DNA of 31,848 nucleotides from CAMLHU01 sp031393795 (GCA_031393795.1 JANMWE010000287.1:1-31848), one strand, 5' to 3'; positions 1 through 7,901 are shown, counted from the stretch's first letter. Made by a program: numbers and translations. The notes: generated by a model from the letters alone, not told the origin.

Positions 1-223
1 GCAGTTCGCTGCGCGACAGGTAGCTCGCGTTCCGGCCGCAGGCGTCGCAGTGCAGAGTGACCCGGCCCGCCTCGTTGGGGTCGACCCGTGGGCTCCGTTT
101 CGGGATCCGCGCCACCCGCGCCGCCCCGCAACTCGGGCACACGAGCGACTTTCCCTCCCGATCCAGCGCGATGAGGGTCAAGGCCTCGCCGGCCCGATAC
201 TCTTTGATCCCACGACGTCCCAC
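1..223 (-). CDS. Small zinc-ribbon protein, C-terminus cut by window edge
   Basis: This minus-strand frame is open from a GTG at 223-221 to the window edge, giving 74 residues. AAGGA lies 6 nt upstream of the GTG, which decides the start. The N-terminus is short and basic (MGRRGIKEYRAGEALT). It is followed by a CPSCG knuckle near residues 30-34 and a CDACG knuckle near 58-62, a Cys4 zinc-ribbon layout. No signal peptide or membrane segment is visible. The ribbon fold is seen directly; what it binds (nucleic acid or protein) cannot be told. It is divergent from the lipoprotein gene that starts at 442. It could be an N-terminal domain of something longer, since no stop is reached. Confidence 0.5.
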   Translation of the reverse strand, partial: MGRRGIKEYRAGEALTLIALDREGKSLVCPSCGAARVARIPKRSPRVDPNEAGRVTLHCDACGRNASYLSRSEL

Positions 224-312
224 AGAGGGTCCTTCCCGACCCGGGGGGCACCCCAAGGTCTTCCGCCAATATGCGGCCCCCAAGTTGGGTCGGCCAGAGG
301 TGCGTGGGCGTT

Positions 313-354
313 CAGCGCCCCAGCGCCCACCCGCCCCAGCGCCTGTGACCCAGC
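313..354. repeat. 8-bp CAGCGCCC tandem array, one arm only
   Basis: Units CAGCGCCC (313-320), CAGCGCCC (321-328), ACCCGCCC (329-336) and CAGCGCCT (337-344) keep an 8-bp period, followed by a displaced CAGCGC. The same word forms the array at 27883-27938. No inverted partner is visible nearby. It lies in the divergent region between the zinc-ribbon gene and the promoter of the lipoprotein gene; the rest of 224-380 shows nothing recognisable. Confidence 0.55.
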
Positions 355-380
355 GCACACCGCCAAGGTGCCCCTGCTGG

Positions 381-409
381 TTGCCGACCCCGGCGGCGGC
401 CGGTACATT
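381..409 (+). promoter_or_regulatory. Sigma-70-type promoter for the lipoprotein operon
   Basis: TTGCCG (381-386), a 17-nt spacer, and TACATT (404-409). This predicts a start of transcription near 416 and a leader of about 26 nt that holds the AGGAAAG ribosome-binding site before the ATG at 442. The hexamers resemble two other promoters in the window that use TACGTT as the -10. Confidence 0.55.
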
Positions 410-441
410 CAGTTTCTCTACGGATACCCCAGGAAAGACCC

Positions 442-1749
442 ATGAGCCAACTCCACCGATCCCTTCCGCTCGCGGTCGCGGCGGCCCTTCTGGCCGGCTG
501 CGCTGCAGGCACTGGCGCCAACCGGGTCGCGCCGAACGATGTGCCGGCGCTCGAGGCCCAGGCGGCCCAGCGGCCCACCGACGGCGTGCTCCTCACCCGC
601 CTCGGCGTCGCCTACTACGGCCAGAAGAACTGGGATCGCGCGCGCGACGTCCTGAAGAGCGCGGTGGTGCTCGATCGCTCCAACTATCGGGGCCTGGTCT
701 ACCTCGGGCTCACGTACGAAGAGCTCGGCCAGCTCGACTCGGCCCGGGCCAGCTACACCCAGGCGCGGCTCCGCGCCCGCGGCAATCGGCAGAAGAGCGA
801 GCTCGATAACCGGTTGATGCTCCTGACCCACAAGGAGATCCAGGTCGCGGCGCGTGCCGCGCTGGCGCAGGAGTCGACGCTTTCGCAGACCCTCCCCGAA
901 GCGAACACGATCGCGGTCTTCCCCTTCCGCTACGTCGGCACCAACGAAGACCTCCGCCCGCTGGAGCGCGGCATCGCCCAGCTCGTCGTGGCCGACCTCG
1001 GCAAGGTCCACAGCCTGAAGCTCCTCGAGCGTGAACAGGTGCAGGCGCTGGTCGATGAGATGCAGCTCGCGTCGTCGGGTCGCGTCGATCCCGCCTCCGG
1101 CGCCCGGTCGGGTCGGCTGCTCCGCGCCCAGAACGTGGTGCAGGGATCCATTCAGGAGCCCTCGGCCACCACGATCCAGCTCGACGCCAACGCGATCAAC
1201 AGTCTCACCTCCGGCGTCTCCGCCTCCGGATCCGCCGGCGGACCGATGGAGCAGCTGCTCGATGCCCAGAAGCAGGTGGTCTTCCAGCTCCTCGACCGGC
1301 TCGGCATCCAGCTGACCCCGGCCGAGCGCACGTCGTTGGAAGAGCGCCCGACCAAGGACCTCCAGGCGTTCCTGCTGTACAGCCGCGGCCTCGCCGCGGA
1401 GGACGGGGGAGACTTCGCTGCCGCCGCCGGCTTCTTCCATCAGGCCGCGCAGCGCGACCCGAGCTTCCGTGACGCCGGGGCCCACGCCGCCGCCACCCAG
1501 TCCATGTCGAGCGCAGCCGGTACTACGGGCGATCAGATGGCCGGCATGGGCGAGCCGGGCGGGGCCGAACCCGGCGCGATGCGCGACCTCGCCGATGCCA
1601 TCAATCCGTCGACCGGGAGCCAGGGTGACCCGCTCGGGGTGAGCGTGCTCCCGGGGCAGCGACCCGGCCTGCCGGAATCGCAGGGCCAGGACAATGTGAT
1701 CCCGGGGGTGTTGAACGGGACGATCATCATCATCATCCCCCGCCCGTGA
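442..1749 (+). CDS. TPR/CsgG-domain outer-membrane lipoprotein
   Basis: A 435-residue protein with a lipoprotein signal; the lipobox is LLAGC with Cys20. Residues about 30-130 look like TPR repeats (LLTRLGVAYYGQKNWDRARDVLKSAVVLD, then GLVYLGLTYEELGQLDSARASY). Residues about 150-270 read as a CsgG/FlgO-type domain: TIAVFPFRYVGTN, RGIAQLVVADL, LLEREQVQALVDE and VVQGSI. A short second helical-repeat region follows, then a low-complexity Gly/Pro/Gln tail ending in a run of five Ile codons (ATC). CsgG-family proteins assemble in the outer membrane or act on envelope assembly; the exact role here is inferred. The start is set by AGGAAAG upstream. The next gene starts 8 bp after the stop, so the two probably share the promoter at 381-409. 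Confidence 0.75.
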   Translation: MSQLHRSLPLAVAAALLAGCAAGTGANRVAPNDVPALEAQAAQRPTDGVLLTRLGVAYYGQKNWDRARDVLKSAVVLDRSNYRGLVYLGLTYEELGQLDSARASYTQARLRARGNRQKSELDNRLMLLTHKEIQVAARAALAQESTLSQTLPEANTIAVFPFRYVGTNEDLRPLERGIAQLVVADLGKVHSLKLLEREQVQALVDEMQLASSGRVDPASGARSGRLLRAQNVVQGSIQEPSATTIQLDANAINSLTSGVSASGSAGGPMEQLLDAQKQVVFQLLDRLGIQLTPAERTSLEERPTKDLQAFLLYSRGLAAEDGGDFAAAAGFFHQAAQRDPSFRDAGAHAAATQSMSSAAGTTGDQMAGMGEPGGAEPGAMRDLADAINPSTGSQGDPLGVSVLPGQRPGLPESQGQDNVIPGVLNGTIIIIIPRP

Positions 1750-1757
1750 GGAGCCCG

Positions 1758-2873
1758 ATGCGTTCCCTTCATCTCGCCCTGATCGCCCTCTGTGTCGCCG
1801 CCCCCGCGGCCGCGCAGGGCAACGGGTTCTATGACGGCCGGATCGTCGGTACCGGCCTGCAGTTCAAGACCTACTCCTTCGGCAACGGCGCCCAGTTCGA
1901 GAAGGCGTCGCAGCTCGCCATCCCGGTCGTACTCGTCTATCCGGTCAGCTCCCGCCTGTCACTCGACGTCGGCACGTCCTACGCGATGACCTCCACGACC
2001 ACCGTCACCAATGGCGCGCACAGCGTAAGCGGGCTCACCGACGTCCAATTTCGCGGCGCGTACACCCTCGGGCGTGACCTCGCGGTACTGTCGCTGGTGG
2101 TGAACCTCCCGACCGGGATCAAGTTCGACAGCGCCGACGCGATCACGGCGGGTGCCGCCGCGTCGAACTTCCTCCTCTTCCCGGTCAACAGCTACGCCAA
2201 CGGACTCTCCGTCACCGGTGGCGCCGGCGTGGCCAAGAAACTGGGCGACTGGGGCATCGGTCTCGCCGGCAGCTTCCGGTGGAGCGGCAAGTACTCCCCG
2301 TATACCGGTTCTCTCTCGACCCTGAGCTACGAGCCCGGATTGGAAGGGAAGGTCCGGCTCGGCGCCGATCGCGACCTGGGCCAGGGCCGGATCCGTGTCG
2401 GCCTCACCTACAGCACCTTCGGCGACGATACCTACGGCGCCGGCAGCGGTGCGGACACCAAGTACTCTCCCGGCAACCGCTTCATCGCGGAGGGCGCCTA
2501 CAGCTGGCCCGGCCTCGGGGGCACCGTGAGCGCCTACCTCTGGAACTATCACCGCAGCGCTGGCGCCACCGACACCCTCACCGTCAGCAACGGGGAGAAC
2601 ATCCTGACCGTCGGGTTCCAGGCGCGGCGTCCGATGTTCGATGCCAACACCACGTTCGAGCCGGCGCTCGAGGGGCGCTTCTGGTCCTACAACAAGGGCG
2701 CCGGTGGCGGCAAGGTCGTCGCGCTGGTCGCGGGGGCCCGCCGCCGACTCAACGACCGGCTCTCGGCCGTGCCGAGCGTGCGCGCGGAATTCGGCTCCCT
2801 CAACTTGGTGGGCGGGGGTTCCGCGAGCCTGACCGGGTTCGGTGCTTCGGTCTTTCTACGGTACGGATTCTAG
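1758..2873 (+). CDS. Outer-membrane beta-barrel protein
   Basis: A 371-residue secreted protein. The ATG at 1758 is preferred over an in-frame GTG at 1746 because GAGGAG sits 4 nt upstream and a clean signal peptide follows (MRSLHLALIALCVAAPAAAQ). The mature part is made of alternating amphipathic strands rich in Gly, Ser, Thr and aromatics, with no Cys, and it ends in Arg-Tyr-Gly-Phe; a terminal Phe is the usual Bam-recognised end of a barrel. It resembles the broad transporter-like/MetA-type barrel group, but I cannot assign a substrate. It follows the CsgG-type lipoprotein in the same operon, so the pair may form one envelope assembly. A strong intrinsic terminator lies 26 bp downstream. 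Confidence 0.7.
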   Translation: MRSLHLALIALCVAAPAAAQGNGFYDGRIVGTGLQFKTYSFGNGAQFEKASQLAIPVVLVYPVSSRLSLDVGTSYAMTSTTTVTNGAHSVSGLTDVQFRGAYTLGRDLAVLSLVVNLPTGIKFDSADAITAGAAASNFLLFPVNSYANGLSVTGGAGVAKKLGDWGIGLAGSFRWSGKYSPYTGSLSTLSYEPGLEGKVRLGADRDLGQGRIRVGLTYSTFGDDTYGAGSGADTKYSPGNRFIAEGAYSWPGLGGTVSAYLWNYHRSAGATDTLTVSNGENILTVGFQARRPMFDANTTFEPALEGRFWSYNKGAGGGKVVALVAGARRRLNDRLSAVPSVRAEFGSLNLVGGGSASLTGFGASVFLRYGF

Positions 2874-2898
2874 CTCCACCCCCCCAATAGGGGTGCCA

Positions 2899-2938
2899 GA
2901 ACGGCGGTCTGCCTCGGGCAGACCGCCGTTCGTCTTTC
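2899..2938 (+). terminator. Intrinsic terminator after the barrel gene
   Basis: A perfect 15-bp stem (2899-2913 with 2917-2931) closes a 3-nt loop and is followed by a T-rich tail, gtctttcct. This is an ordinary Rho-independent terminator and is unlike the tandem-word hairpins elsewhere in the window. Confidence 0.85.
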
Positions 2939-2942
2939 CTGC

Positions 2943-2972
2943 TTGACGGCGACCGGGGGCGGGTCGTACGTT
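2943..2972 (+). promoter_or_regulatory. Promoter for the small Lys-tailed protein
   Basis: TTGACG (2943-2948), an 18-nt spacer, and TACGTT (2967-2972). It sits directly after the preceding terminator and gives a leader of about 75 nt before the GTG at 3054. Confidence 0.6.
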
Positions 2973-3053
2973 GCCGCGCGATAATGGGACGTTCAGGGGC
3001 CCTTAGAGGCCATCCGGGACCGTCCCTCACTCTTCCCGCGACGAAGGTCAGGC

Positions 3054-3404
3054 GTGGCCACCGAACTCGGCAGCACTCAGATCTCGACCCTCCTGGAGAC
3101 CCTTCCGGGGATCGCCAACGTGCTCCGAAGCCCGGTGGCCGACGCGCTCGTCAATGTGATCCGCGCCGCGGCGCGCCTCACCGACTTCGCGCTCGACGAC
3201 GCGGAGGAGCTGGTCAAGTATTCCGTCCGCCGCGGCCTGCTCGGCGTCGAGGAGGGGGACCGACTCCTGGTCGATGTCCGTGAGGCGGCGCGCAAGCGCG
3301 AGGAGCGCGCGGCCGTCCGCGCCCACCCGGTCGCGAAGAAGGCGCACAAGAAGCCGGTGGCGAAGAAGAAGGCGGCACCCAAGGGGAAGAAAAAGAAGAA
3401 GTAG
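3054..3404 (+). CDS. Small protein with a Lys/Ala-rich tail, unknown function
   Basis: A 116-residue protein starting at GTG, with GAAGG about 6 nt upstream. Residues 1-80 look helical (LLETLPGIANVLRSPVADALVNVIRAAARLTDFALDDAEELVKYSVRRGLL). Residues 85-116 are almost only Lys, Ala and Pro (KKAHKKPVAKKKAAPKGKKKKK), like the tails of histone-H1-like and some phasin-like proteins. Nucleoid binding is one possibility suggested by the tail, granule or phasin-like association is another; neither is shown. It has its own promoter, and its TAG stop is the first part of the 9-bp array that follows. Confidence 0.65.
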   Translation: MATELGSTQISTLLETLPGIANVLRSPVADALVNVIRAAARLTDFALDDAEELVKYSVRRGLLGVEEGDRLLVDVREAARKREERAAVRAHPVAKKAHKKPVAKKKAAPKGKKKKK

Positions 3405-3495
3405 GCGCGTGAGGCGCGAAAGGCGCGCGAGAAAAAGACCCCCGAGGAGATCTCTCCCGGGGGTCTTTCGCGCCTACCGCGCCTACCCCGCCTAG
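3403..3495. repeat. Inverted 9-bp word array between convergent genes
   Basis: Left arm: AGGCGCGTG (3403-3411), AGGCGCGAA (3412-3420), AGGCGCGCG (3421-3429). Right arm: CGCGCCTAC (3469-3477), CGCGCCTAC (3478-3486), CCCGCCTAG (3487-3495). Both arms keep a 9-bp period and face each other around a terminator-like core. The TAG stops of both flanking genes (3402-3404 and, on the minus strand, 3494-3492) lie in the outermost units. Confidence 0.8.
3434..3468. terminator. Bidirectional intrinsic terminator core
   Basis: A perfect 11-bp stem, AAAGACCCCCG (3434-3444) with CGGGGGTCTTT (3458-3468), contains an inner GGAGA/TCTCC pairing. The A-run at one end and T-run at the other make it usable from both strands, which suits the convergent genes on either side. 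Confidence 0.7.
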
Positions 3496-5201
3496 GTTCT
3501 GAACTCCCCCACCAGCTGCGTCAGCCTTTGCGCCCCCTGCAGCAGTTCGCTCGCCGCCGAGGCCATCTCCTCGGTGCTCGCGCTTTGCTCCTCGGCCGCC
3601 GCGGTGACCTGCTGGCTCGAGCTGGCGTGATCGTTGGCCGCCATCGCGACCTGCGCGGTCTTCTGGGTGACGTGGCCCGCCACTTCGCGGGTGCGTTCGG
3701 CCTGGGCCCGGAACTGGATCGCGGCCGCTTCGACCTCTTCGATCGCCTTGGAGATCGCGTCGAGCCCCTTGGCGGCCGAGGTGGCCACCCCTTCGACGCC
3801 GTCCACCTTCCGGGTGCCGGTGCGCATCGTCTCGGCCACGTCGCGCACCTTGTTGCGGATGGTCTTGACGGTCTTGGTGACGTCCTCGGCGGCGCGGGCC
3901 GAGCTGTCGGCCAGGCCGCGGACCTCGTCGGCCACGACCGCGAAGCCGCGGCCATGCTCGCCGGCACGCGCCGCTTCGATGGCGGCGTTGAGCGCCAGCA
4001 GGTTGGTCTGCGACGAGATCTGCTTGATCAGGTCGATGAACTCGGTGATCGACTCGGAGAGCGCCTCGAGCTCAGCGACCTCCTTCGCGCTGGTGTTGAC
4101 CACCGTACGCACGTCGAGCAGGGTCTGGCCGGCGGCGCCGACGTCGGCGCTGTGCCGGGCCGCCACCGAGCGGATCTCCTCGCCCAGGCGTACCACGCGC
4201 CCGGCCGCTTCGGCGTTCTGGGTGGCCGACTCGCGCAGCGACTCGAGCAGGCTATCGGCCTCGCGGAGTCCCTGGACCTGCTGTTCGGCCGAACTCGAGA
4301 CCCGCACCATCGCGGTGGAGATCTCACCGCTCGAAGCGGCCAGCTGTTCGCTCATCGCGCTGAAGTCGCCGGCGCTGCCGCTGATAGCCTGGGACTCCTT
4401 CACCACGGCGCCGAGCACCTGTCGGAGCCGGGCCCCCATCCCGTCCATCGCGCTGGCGAGCGAGGCGAGTTCCACCGGCATTGCGCCGAGCTGCACCGAC
4501 CGGAGGTCGCCGGCGCCGAACCGGTCGGCCGCGGCAACGAGCCGCTTGAGCGGGGTCCGCACCGAGCGCAGGGTGAAGAACGACACCAGCAGGCCGAAGC
4601 CCACCGCGGCCAGGGCCACGATGATCAGGAGCGTGCCGCGACCCTTGGCCGCCTTCTGGATCATCTCGGTGCTGGCCAACGCCTGCTGGCTCAGCGTGGC
4701 GGTCAGGCTCCGCACGTCGCGGGTGAGGCCGTCAGCGGGGCCGCGCGCCTTGTCGGCCATTGCCCGTGCTTCGGGGGCGCGTCCGAGGTCGGCGAGGGCG
4801 TGCGCCACGGCGTACTGCACCTCGACGGCGGCCTGCTCGTCGGCCAGCTGGTTGATGGCGTAGCGTTCGTCCTGGGTGAGGCCCGGGAGCTTCCGAAACC
4901 GTGCCTGGAAGGCATACGCGCTGTCGCCGTTCTGCCGGAACTCGCGCCGGAGCCGATCGCTCGGCTCGACGAGATACTGCTCGGCGGAGCGGATCTCCTG
5001 CAGCACCGCGCCGACCAGTCCGCTGCCGAGCTCGTTGGAGGTGACGATCCGGTCGAGTTCGTGGCTGACCTGGTCGCGGGTCGACTTGAGCGTCGAGAAC
5101 CCGATCCACGCCAGGACGAGCGCGAGGGCGACGAGCACCCCCATCCCGCCCCCGACGAACCAGGTGACGCTGTTGAAGTTGAAGCGCCGTGTGTTGCTCA
5201 T
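3492..5201 (-). CDS. Methyl-accepting chemotaxis protein
   Basis: A 569-residue transmembrane chemoreceptor. TM1 is about residues 13-35 (WFVGGGMGVLVALALVLAWIGF). A helical periplasmic domain of about 150 residues follows, of four-helix-bundle size. TM2 is about 190-212, then a HAMP region. The signalling hairpin contains the highly conserved tip (ISSQTNLLALNAAIEAARAGEHGRGFAVVADEVRGLA), which binds CheA/CheW. The C-terminus ends at LTQLVGEFRT with no CheR-docking pentapeptide. The ATG overlaps the stop of the upstream binding-protein gene in an ATGA, and GGAGGG lies upstream, so the two are translationally coupled. The ligand may be sensed through that lipoprotein. No che genes lie in the window. 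Confidence 0.9.
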   Translation of the reverse strand: MSNTRRFNFNSVTWFVGGGMGVLVALALVLAWIGFSTLKSTRDQVSHELDRIVTSNELGSGLVGAVLQEIRSAEQYLVEPSDRLRREFRQNGDSAYAFQARFRKLPGLTQDERYAINQLADEQAAVEVQYAVAHALADLGRAPEARAMADKARGPADGLTRDVRSLTATLSQQALASTEMIQKAAKGRGTLLIIVALAAVGFGLLVSFFTLRSVRTPLKRLVAAADRFGAGDLRSVQLGAMPVELASLASAMDGMGARLRQVLGAVVKESQAISGSAGDFSAMSEQLAASSGEISTAMVRVSSSAEQQVQGLREADSLLESLRESATQNAEAAGRVVRLGEEIRSVAARHSADVGAAGQTLLDVRTVVNTSAKEVAELEALSESITEFIDLIKQISSQTNLLALNAAIEAARAGEHGRGFAVVADEVRGLADSSARAAEDVTKTVKTIRNKVRDVAETMRTGTRKVDGVEGVATSAAKGLDAISKAIEEVEAAAIQFRAQAERTREVAGHVTQKTAQVAMAANDHASSSQQVTAAAEEQSASTEEMASAASELLQGAQRLTQLVGEFRT

Positions 5202-6373
5202 TGGGTGCCCTCCGCCGCATAGACAACGCCGTCGCGTGCCTTCCCGATCAGCACATGCTTCTCGGGGACGTCACCCAGACTGTCGAACGCGATCCGCCCG
5301 GCCACGCCCTCGTAGGCGGGGCGGGTGGTCCCGACCTGCGCCAACGCATTGCGCAGCTTGGTGCGGTCGGTGCCGACATCGGTGATCAGCTGGGCCAGCA
5401 GATTGACCGCGTCATAGCTCGATACCGCCGTCTGGTTGGGGGTCGGCTCGGACGGGAAGACGGAGTGGTACTGGGTGACGAACTGCTTGTTGGCAGTCGT
5501 ATTCAGGTTGGCGAGATACGCCGCCGTCTGGTAGGTCCCTTCCGCCACCGGGCCCACGTGCTCGATCCCTTCGAGTCCGTCGCCCCCCATGAAGGGCACG
5601 TTCAATCCCTTGGCCCGCGCCATCTTGAGCAGCGCCGTACCGTCCTCTACATAGCCGGCGTCGAGGATGAACTGGGCTTGGCCGGACGTGGCGATCCGGT
5701 CGATGAACGGGGCCGCTTCCTTCACCTGGTCAGGGAGATACGGATCGCTCGAGACGACGGTCCCGCCCAGTCGAGCGAATTCCTGCTCGAAGGCGGTCCG
5801 GAAGCCGCGTCCGTAGTTGTTGTTCATGTAGAGCACCGCGCCGCGGTCGAGGCGGAGCGTCTGGCGCACGAAACGCGCGAGCGCCGCCGCGTGCGACAGG
5901 TCGCTCGGGCAGATGCGGAAGGTCCAGTCCCCGGCCGACGAGACGTCAGGCGAACTCGCCGAGGGTGTGATCTGGAGGACAGGGTTGGACAGGTCGTTGT
6001 AGACCGGGGCCGCGGCAAGGGTAGGGCCCGAAAAGGAGCCGCCGATCACCGCGACTACATCGCTGTTGGCGAGGGTCGTGGCGGCCGTGACTGCAGAATC
6101 AGGGTCCCCCTTGTCCTCGGCCTCCACCAGCTCGAGCATCCGCCCGTGGATCCCTCCGGCGGCGTTGATCTGGTTGACGGCCAGCTGCGCGCCGAAGCGC
6201 TGCGGCTTGCCGAGCGGATCACCGTAGGTACCCTGTAAGCCGATGCGGATGGGCGCGTGCCCCCCACAGGAGGCCACGCCCAGGAGGGCCACTGCACTGA
6301 GGAATGTCCTGACCAGTCGCGCACTGAGGCGCGGGACAGGCCGAAGCCGCGTTCCGATCACGCCGGACTCCAT
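5198..6373 (-). CDS. LivK-type periplasmic binding lipoprotein
   Basis: A 391-residue ABC-type substrate-binding protein of the branched-chain amino-acid/amide family (Peripla_BP_6). The lipobox LLGVASC predicts a lipid-anchored protein. Family signatures are IRIGLQGTYGDPLGKPQRFGAQLAVNQINAAGGIHGRMLELVEAEDKGDP near the start, VVAVIGGSFSG, the ITPSASSP loop and the NNYGRGF segment. I chose the ATG at 6373, which begins a normal signal peptide; an in-frame TTG at 6427 would add 18 poorly fitting residues. No permease or ATPase gene is adjacent. Instead the gene overlaps a chemoreceptor gene by 4 bases, so a sensory role, presenting ligand to the MCP, is at least as likely as transport. That role is inference. 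Confidence 0.85.
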   Translation of the reverse strand: MESGVIGTRLRPVPRLSARLVRTFLSAVALLGVASCGGHAPIRIGLQGTYGDPLGKPQRFGAQLAVNQINAAGGIHGRMLELVEAEDKGDPDSAVTAATTLANSDVVAVIGGSFSGPTLAAAPVYNDLSNPVLQITPSASSPDVSSAGDWTFRICPSDLSHAAALARFVRQTLRLDRGAVLYMNNNYGRGFRTAFEQEFARLGGTVVSSDPYLPDQVKEAAPFIDRIATSGQAQFILDAGYVEDGTALLKMARAKGLNVPFMGGDGLEGIEHVGPVAEGTYQTAAYLANLNTTANKQFVTQYHSVFPSEPTPNQTAVSSYDAVNLLAQLITDVGTDRTKLRNALAQVGTTRPAYEGVAGRIAFDSLGDVPEKHVLIGKARDGVVYAAEGTQ

Positions 6374-6510
6374 TGAGCCAACGGTGCACCGAGCACCTAG
6401 GGGGGGAAGGCGTCGGTCGTATGACAAGGGATCAGTCGGAAGGGGGACGACTGCTGGAAGCTACCTCTGCCGAGCGGGGACCCGCTACCCCCCGAGCCCG
6501 CACCCCCGCG

Positions 6511-6570
6511 GACCCCCTCTCCCGTCAGACCTCACCCCCCGACCCCCTCTCCCTTCCCCTCTCCCGTTGA
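6511..6570. repeat. C-rich direct repeat in the divergent 6374-6594 region
   Basis: GACCCCCTCTCCC occurs at 6511-6523 and again at 6541-6553, and a shorter CCCCTCTCCCG follows. The stretch is a nearly pure pyrimidine tract. I see no facing complementary arm and no confident promoter in 6374-6594, which must hold the start signals for the divergent binding-protein and Smr genes. Confidence 0.4.
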
Positions 6571-6594
6571 TCGGAACGGGGGTATCTCTTCTGC

Positions 6595-6867
6595 ATGCTG
6601 CTCCCCTCCTCGCGCCCCGAAGCGACGTTCGATCTCCACGGCCAGACCGTGCTCGAAGCGGAACAGAACGCCGAGCGATTCTTGCGCGTGCAACGGAAGG
6701 CAGGTCGGCGGGTGGTGCGGCTCGTGACCGGGCGAGGGAAGGGTGGGGGGAAGGCGCCGATCAGGACTCGGGTGCGCACTCTCCTCAAGCGGCTCACCGG
6801 CGAGGTGGTGCAGGAATTCGAGCTGGAGGATGGTGATGGGAGCTTTTTGGTGGAGCTCAGGACTTAG
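6595..6867 (+). CDS. Stand-alone Smr-domain protein
   Basis: A 90-residue protein that is essentially one Smr domain. It has the DLHG motif at residues 13-16, a helix with EAEQNAERFL, the strand RRVVRLVTGRGKGGGKAP containing TGRG (45-48), and the following helix IRTRVRTLLKRL. Smr domains, as at the C-terminus of MutS2, bind or nick nucleic acids. The DLHG and TGRG motifs form the active or binding face. As a lone domain its target is unknown. The ATG at 6595 leaves only 12 residues before the motif, so no larger N-terminal part is present. The last codons and the TAG stop (6865-6867) lie inside the 7-bp array that follows. Confidence 0.85.
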   Translation: MLLPSSRPEATFDLHGQTVLEAEQNAERFLRVQRKAGRRVVRLVTGRGKGGGKAPIRTRVRTLLKRLTGEVVQEFELEDGDGSFLVELRT

Positions 6868-6983
6868 GAGTTCGGAGTTGGGAGGGGTGCAGGACGAAGT
6901 GCAGTGCATCCACGCCCGGGTCTGGTCTTGCAACCCTCCTGACTCCCAACTCCCAACTCTCGACTCTCAACTCTTGACTCGCT
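6852..6983. repeat. Inverted 7-bp word array between convergent genes
   Basis: Left arm, period 7: GGAGCTC, AGGACTT, AGGAGTT, CGGAGTT, GGGAGGG (6852-6886). Right arm, period 7: ACTCCCA, ACTCCCA, ACTCTCG, ACTCTCA, ACTCTTG, ACTCGCT (6942-6983). The arms are complementary in word (GGAGTTG against CAACTCC). The left arm contains the last codons and stop of the Smr gene. The right arm contains the stop and last residues of the convergent secreted-protein gene. Confidence 0.75.
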
Positions 6984-7545
6984 TCCCCTGATTCGCCCAG
7001 CCATCGAGCAGCGGGCCGTCGGTGAGGCTCGCGCTCACTTCGAATTCGCGCCCCTTGGTCCGCCAGCTGAGCCGGAGCATCTGTCCGTGGCGCACCCACT
7101 GGAGCATCCACATCGGGCCCCGATGGTGTTCGACCGTGGGGCCATAGCGGCCTTCGAGCAGCTCGCGCCATCGCTGGAGCCGCGCTTCCGAGAGGCGGCC
7201 GGAGAGGGTGAGGATGGCGACGCGGTCATCGATCAGGGCGGCCCAGACGTCGACGCTCCGTCCGCTGTCGAGCTCCGGCAGGCCTCCGCGGCATTCGCTG
7301 AGTCGCAGGTCGGTCGTCGAGTGCTGGCAACTGAGCTCACCACGTCCCGCCTCGCGGGCATGCTCCTGGAGTTCGGCCACCGCCTGGCCGCCGGAGAAGC
7401 CCAGGAACCGAAGCCCGGCGGTGTCGGCCGGCACGGCGGGCGCCACCTGCTGGGCGGCGAGGAGGGTGGGGCAAAGTGAGAGGCCCCCGGTGCCGAGGAG
7501 CAGCACCAGGAGCCTCCCCCGGATGGTCCAGAGCCGTCCAGTCAA
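6967..7545 (-). CDS. Secreted protein of unknown function
   Basis: A 192-residue protein with a signal peptide (RGRLLVLLLGTGGLSLCPTLLAAQQ). The mature part has two Cys (SCQHSTTDLRLSEC) that could form a disulfide, and a C-terminal part rich in Trp and Arg. I recognise no family. The start is a TTG at 7545 that overlaps the stop of the cold-shock gene (TTGA), with only a weak AAGAG upstream; no ATG or GTG gives the full signal peptide. It may therefore be co-transcribed with the cold-shock gene. The stop lies inside a 7-bp array, whose words encode the last residues (VKS). Confidence 0.55.
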   Translation of the reverse strand: MTGRLWTIRGRLLVLLLGTGGLSLCPTLLAAQQVAPAVPADTAGLRFLGFSGGQAVAELQEHAREAGRGELSCQHSTTDLRLSECRGGLPELDSGRSVDVWAALIDDRVAILTLSGRLSEARLQRWRELLEGRYGPTVEHHRGPMWMLQWVRHGQMLRLSWRTKGREFEVSASLTDGPLLDGWANQGKRVKS

Positions 7546-7742
7546 CTCTTGCGAACGTTCGCGGCCTGGAGCCCTTTCGGACCCTCCACGATGTCGAATT
7601 CGACCCGCTCCCCTTCCTTCAAGGAACGAAATCCGTCGGCGGTGATGGCGGTGTGATGGACGAAGACGTCCTTGCCGCCCTCCTGGGCGATGAACCCGAA
7701 GCCCTTCGCATCATTGAACCACTTCACAGTACCGGTCGCCAT
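7542..7742 (-). CDS. Cold-shock domain protein (CspA family)
   Basis: A 66-residue single cold-shock domain, the normal CspA length. It starts MATGTVKWFNDAKGFGFI with the RNP1 motif KGFGFI; RNP2 is DVFVHH. The domain binds single-stranded RNA and DNA and acts as an RNA chaperone. The gene has a leader of roughly 120 nt from a TTGACA box at 7895-7890, and long leaders are common for csp genes. A much longer frame runs through upstream DNA on this strand, but only the last 66 codons are protein-like. The next gene overlaps the stop by 4 bases. Confidence 0.93.
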   Translation of the reverse strand: MATGTVKWFNDAKGFGFIAQEGGKDVFVHHTAITADGFRSLKEGERVEFDIVEGPKGLQAANVRKS

Positions 7743-7866
7743 CGCAACTACCTCGCCGAAAGAAGGGAGCCGACAAAAACGCCGCCCGGGCACTCGTCCG
7801 GTCGGCGGGTGACACTCATCAGGATCGACTGAAGCGGGAACGCAGCGTGGGGCACATCCTGTTCCT

Positions 7867-7895
7867 AAGCTCTGGCGCGCCCGGCGGTTTGTCAA
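7867..7895 (-). promoter_or_regulatory. Possible cold-shock gene promoter
   Basis: A perfect TTGACA is present at 7895-7890 on the minus strand. At 17 nt spacing the -10 position reads GAGCTT, a poor match, so only the -35 box is convincing. Confidence 0.3.
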
Positions 7896-7901
7896 TAACC
7901 T

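Noticed and set aside
3528..5222. A 564-residue plus-strand reading frame opposite the chemoreceptor
   Set aside because: Low-complexity antisense shadow; the minus strand encodes a textbook MCP with a conserved tip.
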